Shown here one piece after another: positions 21,127 to 29,754 of a stretch of DNA of 37,607 nt. The translations under genes were made by a program, and so were the position numbers. Source of the DNA: an uncultured Pseudomonadota bacterium (GTDB lineage: Bacteria; Pseudomonadota; Gammaproteobacteria; Steroidobacterales; Steroidobacteraceae); contig CAMLGF010000035.1 in the NCBI GenBank assembly GCA_946479515.1, forward strand, positions 1 to 37,607, read 5' to 3'. Below the pieces are notes generated by a model, which was given only the letters and a program-made list of their open reading frames with translations, was not told where the DNA came from and did no database searches. Each line of letters begins with the position of its first letter. The stretch's first letter is position 1.

Positions 21127-21846
21127 TCAGTCGTTGGTGACGACGGTGCCGATGTCGTCACCGCGCACCACGCGCGGCAGGTCGCCGGCGTTGTTGAGAT
21201 TGAACACCTGCAGCGGCATGCCGTTGTCGCGGCACATGACGATGGCAGTGGCGTCCATCACGTTCAATCGGTCCGCGAGCACCTTGTCGTAGGTGAGGCG
21301 CGCGTACCGCTTCGCATCCGGATTCTTCATCGGGTCGGAGTCGTAGATGCCGTTGACCTTGGTCGCCTTGAGCAGCAGATCCGCCTCGATCTCCACCGCG
21401 CGCAACGCCGCGGCGCTGTCGGTGGTGAAGTAGGGGTTGCCGGTGCCGGCCGCGAAAATGACGATACGTCCCTTCTCCAGGTGGCGCATGGCCCGGCGCC
21501 GGATGTAGTCCTCGCACACCTGGTTGATGCGGATCGCGCTCTGCACGCGCGCCGTGCCGCCCAGGCTCTCGATGGCGTCCTGCATGGCCAGCGCGTTCAT
21601 CACCGTCGCCAGCATGCCCATGTAGTCGCCGGTGGCGCGATCCAGCCCGGCCTTGGCCAGGCCCGCGCCGCGAAAAATGTTGCCGCCGCCGATCACGCAG
21701 GCCACCTGTACGCCGGTGCGCTGGATTTCGAGCACCTCGCCCGCGATGCGCTTGAGCACCGCCGGGTCGATACCGAACTCCGTGGCGCCGAGCAGCGCCT
21801 CGCCCGAGAGCTTGACCAGGATGCGTTTGTATCGGGGTACGGTCAT
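21127..21846 (-). CDS. pyrH: Uridylate kinase
   Basis: PyrH phosphorylates UMP to UDP as a hexameric amino-acid-kinase-fold enzyme regulated by GTP and UTP. The 239-residue protein has [14 protein letters not shown] at the N-terminus, IGGGNIFRG (52-60), [34 protein letters not shown] and [11 protein letters not shown] chose ATG 21846, with GGAGG about ten bases upstream; the longer open frame runs through the upstream terminator and tsf. A terminator separates it from tsf, so its promoter is either near the tsf end or it depends on read-through. Confidence 0.97.
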   Translation of the reverse strand: MTVPRYKRILVKLSGEALLGATEFGIDPAVLKRIAGEVLEIQRTGVQVACVIGGGNIFRGAGLAKAGLDRATGDYMGMLATVMNALAMQDAIESLGGTARVQSAIRINQVCEDYIRRRAMRHLEKGRIVIFAAGTGNPYFTTDSAAALRAVEIEADLLLKATKVNGIYDSDPMKNPDAKRYARLTYDKVLADRLNVMDATAIVMCRDNGMPLQVFNLNNAGDLPRVVRGDDIGTVVTND

Positions 21847-21886
21847 CTGCGGGAATCCTCCATTCGCGTCGCACTTTGCCATAAAG

Positions 21887-21911
21887 AAAACCCCGCGGAG
21901 AGCGGGGTTTT
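21887..21911 (-). terminator. Rho-independent terminator downstream of tsf
   Basis: AAAA CCCCGC (21891-21896), a 5-nt loop, then GCGGGG (21902-21907) TTTT form a perfect 6-bp GC stem with A and T tracts on both sides. It lies 8 bp past the tsf stop and 40 bp before pyrH on the same strand, so it ends rpsB-tsf transcripts. Because of the flanking A and T runs it could work in both directions. Confidence 0.88.
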
Positions 21912-21919
21912 CGTGGCCG

Positions 21920-22843
21920 TCAGTGCTTGGTAGCCGGCGGGTCGGTCTTGGTCTGCGCCTTGACCTGCGCCATGACCTCGCCCACGAAGTCGTCCTGCTT
22001 CTTTTCGATGCCGGCGCCGACCTCGTAGCGCTCGAAGGACAGCACTTTCGCCTTGTTCTTCGCGAGCAGCTTGTCGATGGTGGTCTCGCCGTCCTTGACG
22101 AACATCTGCTGGCTGAGCGCGAACTCGTCGACGGCCTTGCGCACGCGGCCCTCGACGATCTTCGTGCGGATGTCCGGCGGCTTCTTGGCATTGCCGGGGT
22201 CGTTGTTCACCTGCTCGGTGGCGATCTCGCGCTCCTTGGCCACGAGCTCGGCGGGCGCATCCGCCGGCGTGAGGTAGCGCGGGCTGGACGCGACCACCTG
22301 CATGGCCAGGTCGCGGGCCAGTTCGGCGTCGCCGCCCTCGACTGCCACCAGCGAGGCCTTCTTGCTGTCGGTATGCACGTACGAGCCGACGATGGTCGGC
22401 GCGCTGACCAGGGCCACCCGGCGCACGGTCAGGTTCTCGCCGATCTTGGCGATCAGCGCCCGGCGCTTCTCGTCCACGGTCTCGCCGCTGGCCAGCCGGG
22501 TGGCGTTCAGGGTGTCGATGTCGGCGGCCCGGGCGGCGAGCGCGGCCTTGGCCACTTCGCCGGCGAAGCCGCGGAACTCATCGCCGCGCGCCACGAAATC
22601 GGTCTCGCTGTTCACTTCGACCAGCACGCCGGTCTTGCCATCGGCCGCCTTCTCGACCACCACCACTCCCTCGGCGGCGATGCGCGCGGCCTTCTTGTCG
22701 GCCTTGGCGAGGCCGGCCTTGCGCATGTTCTCGGCGGCCACGTCCGGGTCGCCATTGGCTTCGACCAGCGCCTTCTTGCATTCCATCATGCCGGCACCGG
22801 TCCGCTCGCGCAGTTGCTTGACTGCTTCCGCTGTAATGTTCAT
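21920..22843 (-). CDS. tsf: Translation elongation factor Ts
   Basis: EF-Ts exchanges GDP on EF-Tu. The 307-residue protein (E. coli 283) has the N-terminal UBA-like domain with [19 protein letters not shown], and the conserved [10 protein letters not shown] at 76-85 containing the TDF residues (81-83) that touch EF-Tu. The remaining core follows, with a C-terminal segment starting near [10 protein letters not shown]. The start ATG 22843 has AGGAAGAG upstream. The gene follows rpsB by 67 bp, which contain a GC-rich hairpin, and is followed by an intrinsic terminator. Confidence 0.97.
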   Translation of the reverse strand: MNITAEAVKQLRERTGAGMMECKKALVEANGDPDVAAENMRKAGLAKADKKAARIAAEGVVVVEKAADGKTGVLVEVNSETDFVARGDEFRGFAGEVAKAALAARAADIDTLNATRLASGETVDEKRRALIAKIGENLTVRRVALVSAPTIVGSYVHTDSKKASLVAVEGGDAELARDLAMQVVASSPRYLTPADAPAELVAKEREIATEQVNNDPGNAKKPPDIRTKIVEGRVRKAVDEFALSQQMFVKDGETTIDKLLAKNKAKVLSFERYEVGAGIEKKQDDFVGEVMAQVKAQTKTDPPATKH

Positions 22844-22867
22844 GGACTCTTCCTAACTAGTTGACGC

Positions 22868-22889
22868 GGACGCGGCCCGTGCCGCGTCC
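22868..22889 (-). promoter_or_regulatory. Hairpin in the rpsB-tsf intercistronic gap
   Basis: GGACGCGGC (22868-22876) and GCCGCGTCC (22881-22889) form a perfect 9-bp stem with a 4-nt loop. No T-run follows, so it is not a standard terminator. In mRNA it lies about 25 nt before the tsf start and could stabilise rpsB mRNA or tune rpsB versus tsf levels; the role is inferred. Confidence 0.5.
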
Positions 22890-22910
22890 GGCGATTTCTG
22901 CCCGCCGGGT

Positions 22911-23915
22911 TCAGCCGCGACGCGGTCCGCCGCCGCCACCGCGGCGCGGGCCGGCACCGCCGGAGCTGGTGCGCGAACGACCCGCGCTGGCGGTCGCGCT
23001 GCGCGGCGCCGCCTCGCCGGTGTCGGTGAAGCTCGGCGTGTCGAGACCGTCGTCCGACTCCGCGGCGACGCTGGCGACCGCCGGACGGCGGCCGCGGCTC
23101 GCGGTGTTGGCAGGCCGGCGATTGCGGGCCGGAGCCGGCGCCTTCTGCGAGCCGCCGCGACCACTCTTCCTGCGCGGGTTGCCGTTCTCGTCGAGCTCGA
23201 CGAATTCGTCTTCGCCGACCACCACGGCCGGAGCCTGGGCGCGGCCCTCGATGACCGCATCGGCGATGCCGGCGGCGTACAGCGCGATGGCGCGCATCGC
23301 GTCGTCGTTGCCGGGAATCACGAAGTTCACGTCATCCGGCGCGCAGTTGGTGTCGACCACGGCGACCACCGGGATGCCGAGCTTCTTCGCTTCGTGGATG
23401 GCGATGTTCTCGTGGCCCACGTCGACCACGAAGATCACGTCCGGCGGCGATTCCATCTGCTTGATGCCGCCCAGGCTCTTCTCGAGCTTTTCCTTCTCGC
23501 GGCGCATCATCGTGGCTTCCTTCTTGCCACGCTTGCCGAGAGTGCCGTTCTCCGACATCTCGGTGAGATCCGCGAGCCGCTTGATGGACTGACGGATGGT
23601 CTTGAAATTGGTGAGCATGCCGCCCAGCCAGCGCTGGTTCACATAGGGCATCTCGCAGCGGCGGGCTTCCTTCTCGATGGCCTCGCGCGCCGAACGCTTG
23701 GTGCCCACGAACAGCACCCGGCCGCCATCGGCGACCACATTCTTCACGAAGTTGGCAGCCTCCACGTACATGGGCTGCGTCTTCTCGAGGTTGATGATAT
23801 GGATCTTGTTTCGTTCTCCGAAGATGAAGGGAGCCATCTTCGGGTTCCAGAAGCGGGTCTGGTGTCCGAAATGAACACCCGCTTCCAGCATCTGTCGCAT
23901 AGACACGCCGGCCAT
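22911..23915 (-). CDS. rpsB: 30S ribosomal protein S2 with long Arg/Gly/Ala-rich C-terminal extension
   Basis: S2 is a late-assembling protein of the small subunit. The 334-residue product has the usual S2 core (about 1-228): [63 protein letters not shown] and VVDTNCAPD. The family is usually about 240 residues. Here roughly 95 more residues follow, first acidic ([11 protein letters not shown]), then basic with RRK, RNRR and RGRR patches, a Ser/Thr/Asp stretch, and an ending of RR-G and poly-G ([13 protein letters not shown]). The frame is continuous and base use looks like the core, so a sequencing frameshift is not obvious. Start ATG 23915 has a strong AAGGAG six bases upstream; a longer open frame upstream is rejected. 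Confidence 0.95.
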   Translation of the reverse strand: MAGVSMRQMLEAGVHFGHQTRFWNPKMAPFIFGERNKIHIINLEKTQPMYVEAANFVKNVVADGGRVLFVGTKRSAREAIEKEARRCEMPYVNQRWLGGMLTNFKTIRQSIKRLADLTEMSENGTLGKRGKKEATMMRREKEKLEKSLGGIKQMESPPDVIFVVDVGHENIAIHEAKKLGIPVVAVVDTNCAPDDVNFVIPGNDDAMRAIALYAAGIADAVIEGRAQAPAVVVGEDEFVELDENGNPRRKSGRGGSQKAPAPARNRRPANTASRGRRPAVASVAAESDDGLDTPSFTDTGEAAPRSATASAGRSRTSSGGAGPRRGGGGGPRRG

Positions 23916-24125
23916 CAAAGTCTCCTTGTAAGGGTTGAGCCTCCGCGCCGCCCGGGTGGTCATCCCGTGGACTCATCTTCTCTTCGAAGACGGGCCCCGG
24001 AACACCCTGCCACTCGTTATGCCGTCCCAGACTGGAGTGTCGATCCGCTTGCGGACCGGCCTTCTGCGAAGGCCTGGGCGACAGGTTGCGCGTGTGGTTT
24101 AGTTGAGTTTCATTGCCAAAAAAGG
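23916..24125 (-). promoter_or_regulatory. Structured rpsB 5' leader
   Basis: About 210 nt separate the likely promoter from the rpsB start. On the transcribed strand it contains several hairpins: 24058-24074 (7-bp stem, 3-nt loop), 24044-24055 (TCCGC-TT-GCGGA) and the palindrome 23981-23990 (TCTTCGAAGA). In E. coli, S2 represses rpsB-tsf through a structured leader; a similar role is inferred here from position and structure only. Confidence 0.4.
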
Positions 24126-24131
24126 CCGCGC

Positions 24132-24145
24132 TTTATACCATCCCT
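24132..24145 (-). promoter_or_regulatory. Candidate extended -10 promoter for rpsB-tsf
   Basis: The minus strand reads TGGTATAAAG at 24140..24131, an extended -10 element (TGn + TATAAA at 24137..24132). A TTGACG lies 12 bp upstream, too close for a standard -35, so recognition would rest on the extended -10. The same AT-rich spot is near the map 5' end and may also serve map divergently. Confidence 0.35.
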
Positions 24146-24181
24146 TCCCCGTCAAAACAATGCCTTACGCAGGTGCGCGCA

Positions 24182-24982
24182 ATGGACTCCCTCGTGAGTC
24201 GCCATATCACCATTAAGTCCCCGGCCGAGCAGGAAAAAATGCGCGTGGCCGGCCGGCTCGCAGCCGAGGTGCTGGACATGATCGGCGAGCACGTGAAGCC
24301 GGGTGTCACCACCGAGGAGTTGGACCGCCTGTGCTTCGAGCACATCACGAAGGTGCAGAAGGCCATTCCCGCCAACGTGAACTACCGCGGCTTTCCCAAG
24401 ACCATCTGCGCCTCGGTGAACCATGTCGTGTGCCACGGCATCCCGAACGAGAAGGTGCTGAAGTCCGGCGACATCGTGAACATCGACGTCACCGTGATCC
24501 GCGACGGCTACCACGGCGACACCAGCCGCATGTACTTCGTCGGCAAGCCGGTGCTGCCCGCCCAGCGTCTCACCGAGACCTGCTGGGAAGCCATGTGGAA
24601 AGGCATCGAGCAGGTGCGCCCGGGCGCGCGCTTCGGCGACATCGGTCATGCCATCCAGACCTTCGTCGAGGACAAGAATTTCTCGGTGGTGCGCGAGTAC
24701 TGCGGCCATGGCATCGGCCGCGTCTACCACGAAGACCCGCAGGTGCTGCACTACGGCGAGGCGGGCACCGGCGAGCTGCTCAGGACCGGCATGTGCTTCA
24801 CCATCGAGCCGATGGTGAACGCGGGCAAGCGTCACGTGCGCCTGCTCGGCGACGGCTGGACGGTGGTCACCAAGGATCACTCGCTCTCGGCGCAGTGGGA
24901 ACACACCTGTCTGGTCACCGAGACGGGCGTCGAAGTGCTGACCCTCGGCGAGGGCAGCAAGCGCCCTGCCTTCTATAGTTAG
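24182..24982 (+). CDS. map: Type I methionine aminopeptidase
   Basis: MAP removes the initiator methionine from new proteins. The 266-residue enzyme (E. coli 264) has all five metal ligands: D102 and D113 (NIDVTVIRDGYHGDTSRMY), H176 (CGHGIGR), E209 (TIEPMV) and E240 (WEHT). The substrate histidine H81 is in SVNHVVCHG. I chose ATG 24182, aligned with the family and preceded by CAGGTG eight to nine bases upstream, over an ATG 69 bp earlier whose extra residues lack similarity. It lies divergent to rpsB as in E. coli, and its stop abuts the glnD ATG directly. Confidence 0.97.
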   Translation: MDSLVSRHITIKSPAEQEKMRVAGRLAAEVLDMIGEHVKPGVTTEELDRLCFEHITKVQKAIPANVNYRGFPKTICASVNHVVCHGIPNEKVLKSGDIVNIDVTVIRDGYHGDTSRMYFVGKPVLPAQRLTETCWEAMWKGIEQVRPGARFGDIGHAIQTFVEDKNFSVVREYCGHGIGRVYHEDPQVLHYGEAGTGELLRTGMCFTIEPMVNAGKRHVRLLGDGWTVVTKDHSLSAQWEHTCLVTETGVEVLTLGEGSKRPAFYS

Positions 24983-27682
24983 ATGGCGTCCATCGACGAG
25001 GACATCGCGGCGGCCGACACCGAAGCCCAGACGAACACGCCCTGGCAGCGATTGTTGCAGCTCGGCGAGCGTCTGCGCGCGGCCAACGACGCGCCCGAGG
25101 CGTTCCGCAAGGAACTCCAGGAAGCCCACGCCGAACTGGTCGAGCGCTTCCGCGCCGACACGTCCGTGGAAGCGCTGGTGCATGCGCGCGCCGAACTCAT
25201 CGACGCCATCCTGCGCGAGGTGTGGCGCTCGCAGGTGCCCGCCGGGCACGAGAGCTGGGCGCTGGCCGCGGTTGGCGGTTATGGCCGCGGAGAACTGCAC
25301 CCCCATTCCGACATCGACATCCTGATCCTCGTGCCCTGCGCACCGGACGAGGCGGGTCGTGGCGCGGTCGAACGCGTGGTCACGTTCCTGTGGGACATCA
25401 ACCTCGAGGTGGGCCACAGCGTGCGCACCGTGGCCGAGTGCGCGCAGGAGAGCGCGGCCGACGTCGGCGTGATGACCACGCTCATCGAAGCGCGGCTGCT
25501 GGTCGGCAACGAGCAGCTGCTGGCGCAGATGCGCACCGCCGTGTCCGCCGAGCGCATCTGGCCGGTGAAGGCCTATTTCGAGGCCAAGGTCGCCGAACAG
25601 CAGGACCGCCATCTCAAGGCGAACGACACGGCCTACAACCTCGAGCCGAACGTGAAGACCGGCCCGGGAGGATTGCGCGACATCCAGACCATCGCCTGGG
25701 TGGCCAAGAGGCACTTCGGCGCGAGCTCGCTGGACGAGCTCATGACGCATGGCTTCCTGTCGTTCTCGGAACTGCGCAAGCTCAAACAGGCGCAGTCCTT
25801 CCTGTGGAAAGTGCGGTTCGGGCTGCACGTGCTCACGGGCCGCCGCGAAGACCGGCTGCTGTTCGACCACCAGATCAAGCTCGCGCAAAGCTTCGGTTAC
25901 GAGGACGGCACCTACACGCTGGCGGTCGAGCAGTTCATGCAGCGTTACTACCGCACGGTCATGGACGTGATGCTGCTCAACGAACTGCTGCTGCAGCTGT
26001 TCCGCGAGGCCATTCTCACCGAGACGGCGCCGCCGCGGCCGCTGTCGCCGCGCTTCCAGGTTCGCAACGAATACCTCGAAGCGATCAATGACGAGATCTT
26101 TGCGCGCACGCCGTCGACGCTGCTGGAGATCTTCGTGGTGCTGCAGCAGAACCCGGACGTGAAAGGCGTGCGCGCTTCGACCATCCGCGCCATCAACAAG
26201 AACCTGTGGCTGATCGACGAGGAGTTCCGCCAGAACCCGCGCAACCACCGCCTGTTCCTCGAGATCCTGCGCGCGCCCGCGGGCGTGACCCACGAGCTGC
26301 GGCGCATGAATACCTATGGCGTGCTGGGCCGTTACATCCCGGCCTTCGGCCGCATCGTCGGCCGCATGCAGTACGACCTGTTCCACGCCTATACCGTCGA
26401 TGCGCACACGCTGTTCGTGCTGTCGAACCTCAGGCGCCTGGCGCTCTCCCGCTACGATCACGAGCTGCCTAATCTCTCGGCCATCATGCAGTCGCTGCCC
26501 AAGCCCGAGATCGCCTATCTCGCCGCCCTTTTCCACGACATCGCCAAGGGCCGCGGCGGCGATCATTCGCAGCTCGGCGCGGTCGACGCCGAGGCGTTCT
26601 GTCTCGAGCAGGGGCTGTCACGCTACGACGCACGCTTGGTCTCCTGGCTGGTACTGAACCATCTCGAACTCTCGGTCACTGCGCAGAAGCAGGACATCTC
26701 CGATCCCGAGGTCATCAACGCCTTCGCACGCAGAGTCGGCGACGAGACGCACCTCGCCTATCTCTACGTGCTGACCAGCGCCGACGTGCGCGGCACCAAC
26801 CCGAAACTGTGGAATTCCTGGAAGGCCTCGCTGTTCCAGGAGTTCTACGAGCGCGTGAAACGCGCGCTGCGCCGCGGACTGGAGAGCCCGATCGATCCCG
26901 AGGAGCTGATGCGCGAGACCCAGGAAGGCGCGCGCAAGCTGCTCGCGGCGTCCGGGCGCATCACGGCGCCGGAAATCAACCGCGCCTGGGAGCGGCTCAC
27001 CTCGGCTTATTTCCTGCGGCATACGCCCGAGGAAGTCGCCTGGCACACCCAGCTGCTGGCCGATCGCGAGCCCGGCAGCGAAGACCCCCTGGTGGCGGTG
27101 CAGGCTTCGAGCGCGCGGGGCACCACGGCCATCCTCGCGTTCGCGCCGCATCGCTACAACAGTTTCGCGACCACCACCGCGGTGCTCGATCAGCTCGGCC
27201 TCAACATCGTCGATGCGCGCATCACACCCACGGGCGACGGCTTCAGCCTCGATCTCTACCATGTGCTCGAGGAAGACGGCGCGCCGATCTCCGACACCGA
27301 GCGCATCGGCGAAATCGAGCGCGCGCTGTGGCGCGCGTTGCAGCATCCGGACGAGGCACCGGTGACGGTCACGCGGCGCGTGCCGCGCCAGGCGCGCATG
27401 TTCCGCACGGCCACGCAGATCGCGGTCAGCGTCGATGAGCGCAATTGCCGCTCGGTGCTCGAGCTGGTCTCCGGCGACCGCCCGGGGCTGCTGTGCGACA
27501 TCGGCAAGGTGCTCATGGAAGAGCGCATCGATCTGCTCGCCGCCAAGATCATGACCGTCGGCGAACGTGCGGAGGACGTGTTCTACGTGGCCTCGCTGTC
27601 GGGGCAGCCTCTCGACGAACCGGCGGCCTCCCGTCTGCAGCAGCGCCTGTCCGGCGCGCTCGACCGCCGCGCGGCAGCGTGA
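24983..27682 (+). CDS. glnD: Bifunctional PII uridylyltransferase/uridylyl-removing enzyme
   Basis: GlnD senses glutamine and adds or removes UMP on PII proteins (GlnB/GlnK), setting nitrogen regulation. The 899-residue protein has the nucleotidyltransferase motif VGGYGRGELHPHSDIDIL (G98-G99, D110, D112), a central PII-uridylyltransferase helical region, an HD hydrolase domain with the H518-D519 pair in LFHDIAKGRGGDHS, and two C-terminal ACT domains (about 715-790 and 825-895; the second has SGDRPGLLCDIGKVL). Its ATG immediately follows the map stop with no spacer, and its TGA overlaps the dapC GTG (GTGA), so map-glnD-dapC look co-translated. Confidence 0.96.
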   Translation: MASIDEDIAAADTEAQTNTPWQRLLQLGERLRAANDAPEAFRKELQEAHAELVERFRADTSVEALVHARAELIDAILREVWRSQVPAGHESWALAAVGGYGRGELHPHSDIDILILVPCAPDEAGRGAVERVVTFLWDINLEVGHSVRTVAECAQESAADVGVMTTLIEARLLVGNEQLLAQMRTAVSAERIWPVKAYFEAKVAEQQDRHLKANDTAYNLEPNVKTGPGGLRDIQTIAWVAKRHFGASSLDELMTHGFLSFSELRKLKQAQSFLWKVRFGLHVLTGRREDRLLFDHQIKLAQSFGYEDGTYTLAVEQFMQRYYRTVMDVMLLNELLLQLFREAILTETAPPRPLSPRFQVRNEYLEAINDEIFARTPSTLLEIFVVLQQNPDVKGVRASTIRAINKNLWLIDEEFRQNPRNHRLFLEILRAPAGVTHELRRMNTYGVLGRYIPAFGRIVGRMQYDLFHAYTVDAHTLFVLSNLRRLALSRYDHELPNLSAIMQSLPKPEIAYLAALFHDIAKGRGGDHSQLGAVDAEAFCLEQGLSRYDARLVSWLVLNHLELSVTAQKQDISDPEVINAFARRVGDETHLAYLYVLTSADVRGTNPKLWNSWKASLFQEFYERVKRALRRGLESPIDPEELMRETQEGARKLLAASGRITAPEINRAWERLTSAYFLRHTPEEVAWHTQLLADREPGSEDPLVAVQASSARGTTAILAFAPHRYNSFATTTAVLDQLGLNIVDARITPTGDGFSLDLYHVLEEDGAPISDTERIGEIERALWRALQHPDEAPVTVTRRVPRQARMFRTATQIAVSVDERNCRSVLELVSGDRPGLLCDIGKVLMEERIDLLAAKIMTVGERAEDVFYVASLSGQPLDEPAASRLQQRLSGALDRRAAA

Positions 27683-28878
27683 ACGGCCGGCTGACACGAC
27701 TCGCCGCGTATCCCTTCGAACGACTCGCGCGGCTGAAGGCGGGGCTGACGCCGCCGGCGTCGCTGCCGCACATCGCCATGTCCATTGGAGAGCCCAAACA
27801 TGCGCCGCCGGCGTTCGTGATCGAGGCCCTGCGTGCCAATCTCGCCAGGCTCGACAGCTACCCGGTCACGGCGGGGCTGCCGGAAACCCGCGCCGCCATC
27901 GCGCAGTGGCTGCAGCGGCGCTTCGAGGTGCAGGTCGCGCCGGACACCATGGTGCTGCCGGTGAACGGCACGCGCGAGGCCCTTTTCTCCTTCGTGCAGG
28001 CGGTGGTCGATACATCGGCCAGCGTGGCGCCGGTGGTGGCCATGCCGAATCCGTTCTACCAGATCTACGAAGGCGCGGCGCTGCTGGCCGGCGCCGAGCC
28101 TGTGTTCCTCAACACCTTCGCCGACTCGCGCTTCCAGCCCGATCTCGAGGCCGTGCCGGCGGAGACCTGGCGGCGCTGCCAGGTGCTGTTCCTGTGCAGT
28201 CCGGGCAATCCCACCGGCAGCGTGTTGTCGCTCGAATACCTGCGCTGCGCGCTCGCACTCGCCGACAAATACGGCTTCGTCATCGCGGCGGACGAGTGCT
28301 ATGCCGAGCTGTACCGCGACGATCGCGCGCCGCCGCCTTCGCTGCTGCAGGCGGCGTTGGCCAGCGGCCACGCCAACTACGAGCGCTGCGTGGTGTTCCA
28401 CTCGCTCTCCAAGCGCTCGAGCGTGCCGGGACTGCGGTCCGGCTTCGTGGCCGGGGATCCCGCGATACTCAAGTCTTATCTTCTCTACCGGACCTACCAT
28501 GGCTGTGCCATGCCGGTTCCCACGCAGCTCGCCAGCATCGCCGCCTGGGGCGACGATGCCCACGCGGCGGCCAATCGCGCGCTGTATCGCGAAAAGTTTG
28601 CACGCGTGCTGCCCATCCTCCAGCCGGTGCTGGACGTGGCCGAGCCGGACGGCGGTTTCTACCTCTGGCCGGACGTGGGCCGCGATGACGAAGCCTTCAC
28701 GAGGGAGCTGTACGCGGCCCAGAATCTGACCATCCTGCCCGGCAGCTACCTGGCTCGCGACACGCCCTCGGGCAATCCCGGCCGGCACCGCGTGCGCATT
28801 TCGCTGGTCGCGCCAGTGGCGGAATGCGTCACCGCCGCGCAGCGCATCCGTGCCTTTCTTTCGCAATCGCTCTCTTGA
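27679..28878 (+). CDS. dapC: Succinyldiaminopimelate aminotransferase
   Basis: DapC moves an amino group from glutamate to N-succinyl-2-amino-6-ketopimelate in lysine and diaminopimelate synthesis. The 399-residue class I/II PLP aminotransferase shows SPGNPTGS (174-181), [10 protein letters not shown] (D205 binds the PLP pyridine nitrogen) and the PLP lysine K245 in [16 protein letters not shown]. The substrate-carboxylate arginine is probably in the RVRISL segment near the C-terminus. GTG 27679 overlaps glnD by 4 bp. Family members have varied substrates, but the neighbour dapD makes DapC by far the best call. Confidence 0.9.
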   Translation: MNGRLTRLAAYPFERLARLKAGLTPPASLPHIAMSIGEPKHAPPAFVIEALRANLARLDSYPVTAGLPETRAAIAQWLQRRFEVQVAPDTMVLPVNGTREALFSFVQAVVDTSASVAPVVAMPNPFYQIYEGAALLAGAEPVFLNTFADSRFQPDLEAVPAETWRRCQVLFLCSPGNPTGSVLSLEYLRCALALADKYGFVIAADECYAELYRDDRAPPPSLLQAALASGHANYERCVVFHSLSKRSSVPGLRSGFVAGDPAILKSYLLYRTYHGCAMPVPTQLASIAAWGDDAHAAANRALYREKFARVLPILQPVLDVAEPDGGFYLWPDVGRDDEAFTRELYAAQNLTILPGSYLARDTPSGNPGRHRVRISLVAPVAECVTAAQRIRAFLSQSLS

Positions 28879-28901
28879 TAAAAGAACCCCGGAGCCCCTC
28901 A

Positions 28902-29744
28902 GTGACCGATCTGATCACCCTCGCCGCCACCATCGACGAAGCCTTCGAGCGCCGCGCCGATCTCAATGCGAAGAACTCTCCGCCGGCGGTGCGCCACGCC
29001 ATCGAGGAATGCATCGAGCTGCTCGACTCCGGGCAGGCGCGCGTGGCCGAGAAGAAGGACGGCCAATGGCAGGTCAACCCGTTCCTGAAGAAGGCGGTGC
29101 TGCTGTACTTCCGCACGCACGACAACGAGGTGATGGACGCGGGCTACACGCGGTTCTTCGACAAGGTGCCGCTCAAGTACGCCGCCCGCTCGCAGGCCGA
29201 TGGCGGCGAGTCGCTGCGCCAGGGCGGCGCGCGGGTGGTGCCGCCGGCCGTGGCGCGTCGAGGTTCGTACATCGCGCCCAACACCGTCCTCATGCCCAGC
29301 TACGTGAACATCGGCGCCTACGTGGACAGCGGCACCATGGTCGACACCTGGGCGACGGTGGGCTCGTGCGCGCAGATCGGCAAGAACGTGCACCTGTCCG
29401 GCGGCGTGGGCATCGGCGGCGTGCTCGAGCCCCTGCAGGCCGCGCCCACCATCATCGAAGACAATTGCTTCATCGGCGCGCGCTCCGAGGTGGTGGAAGG
29501 CGTGATCGTCGAGGAAGGCTCGGTCATCAGCATGGGCGTGTACATCGGTCAGAGCACGCGCATCTATGACCGCGCCACCGGACAGATCCTGCAGGGCCGC
29601 ATTCCGGCCGGCTCGGTGGTCGTGTCGGGCAACCTGCCCTCGACCGATGGCAAGTACTCGCTGTACTGCGCCGTCATCGTCAAGCGCGTGGATGCGCAGA
29701 CGCGCGCCAAGACTTCCATCAACGAACTGTTGCGGGCGGACTGA
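28902..29744 (+). CDS. dapD: Tetrahydrodipicolinate N-succinyltransferase
   Basis: DapD succinylates tetrahydrodipicolinate, the step just before DapC. The 280-residue protein (E. coli 274) has an N-terminal helical domain ([18 protein letters not shown]), then left-handed beta-helix hexapeptide repeats with [33 protein letters not shown] and [10 protein letters not shown]. The start is GTG 28902, with CGGAG about seven bases upstream. It lies 23 bp after dapC. The succinylase branch of lysine synthesis is thus represented by adjacent genes. Confidence 0.96.
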   Translation: MTDLITLAATIDEAFERRADLNAKNSPPAVRHAIEECIELLDSGQARVAEKKDGQWQVNPFLKKAVLLYFRTHDNEVMDAGYTRFFDKVPLKYAARSQADGGESLRQGGARVVPPAVARRGSYIAPNTVLMPSYVNIGAYVDSGTMVDTWATVGSCAQIGKNVHLSGGVGIGGVLEPLQAAPTIIEDNCFIGARSEVVEGVIVEEGSVISMGVYIGQSTRIYDRATGQILQGRIPAGSVVVSGNLPSTDGKYSLYCAVIVKRVDAQTRAKTSINELLRAD

Positions 29745-29754
29745 CTACCGCGCC

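Noticed and set aside
24152..26566. 804-codon open frame on the minus strand opposite map and glnD
   Set aside because: Antisense shadow of two clearly real genes; no recognisable domain.
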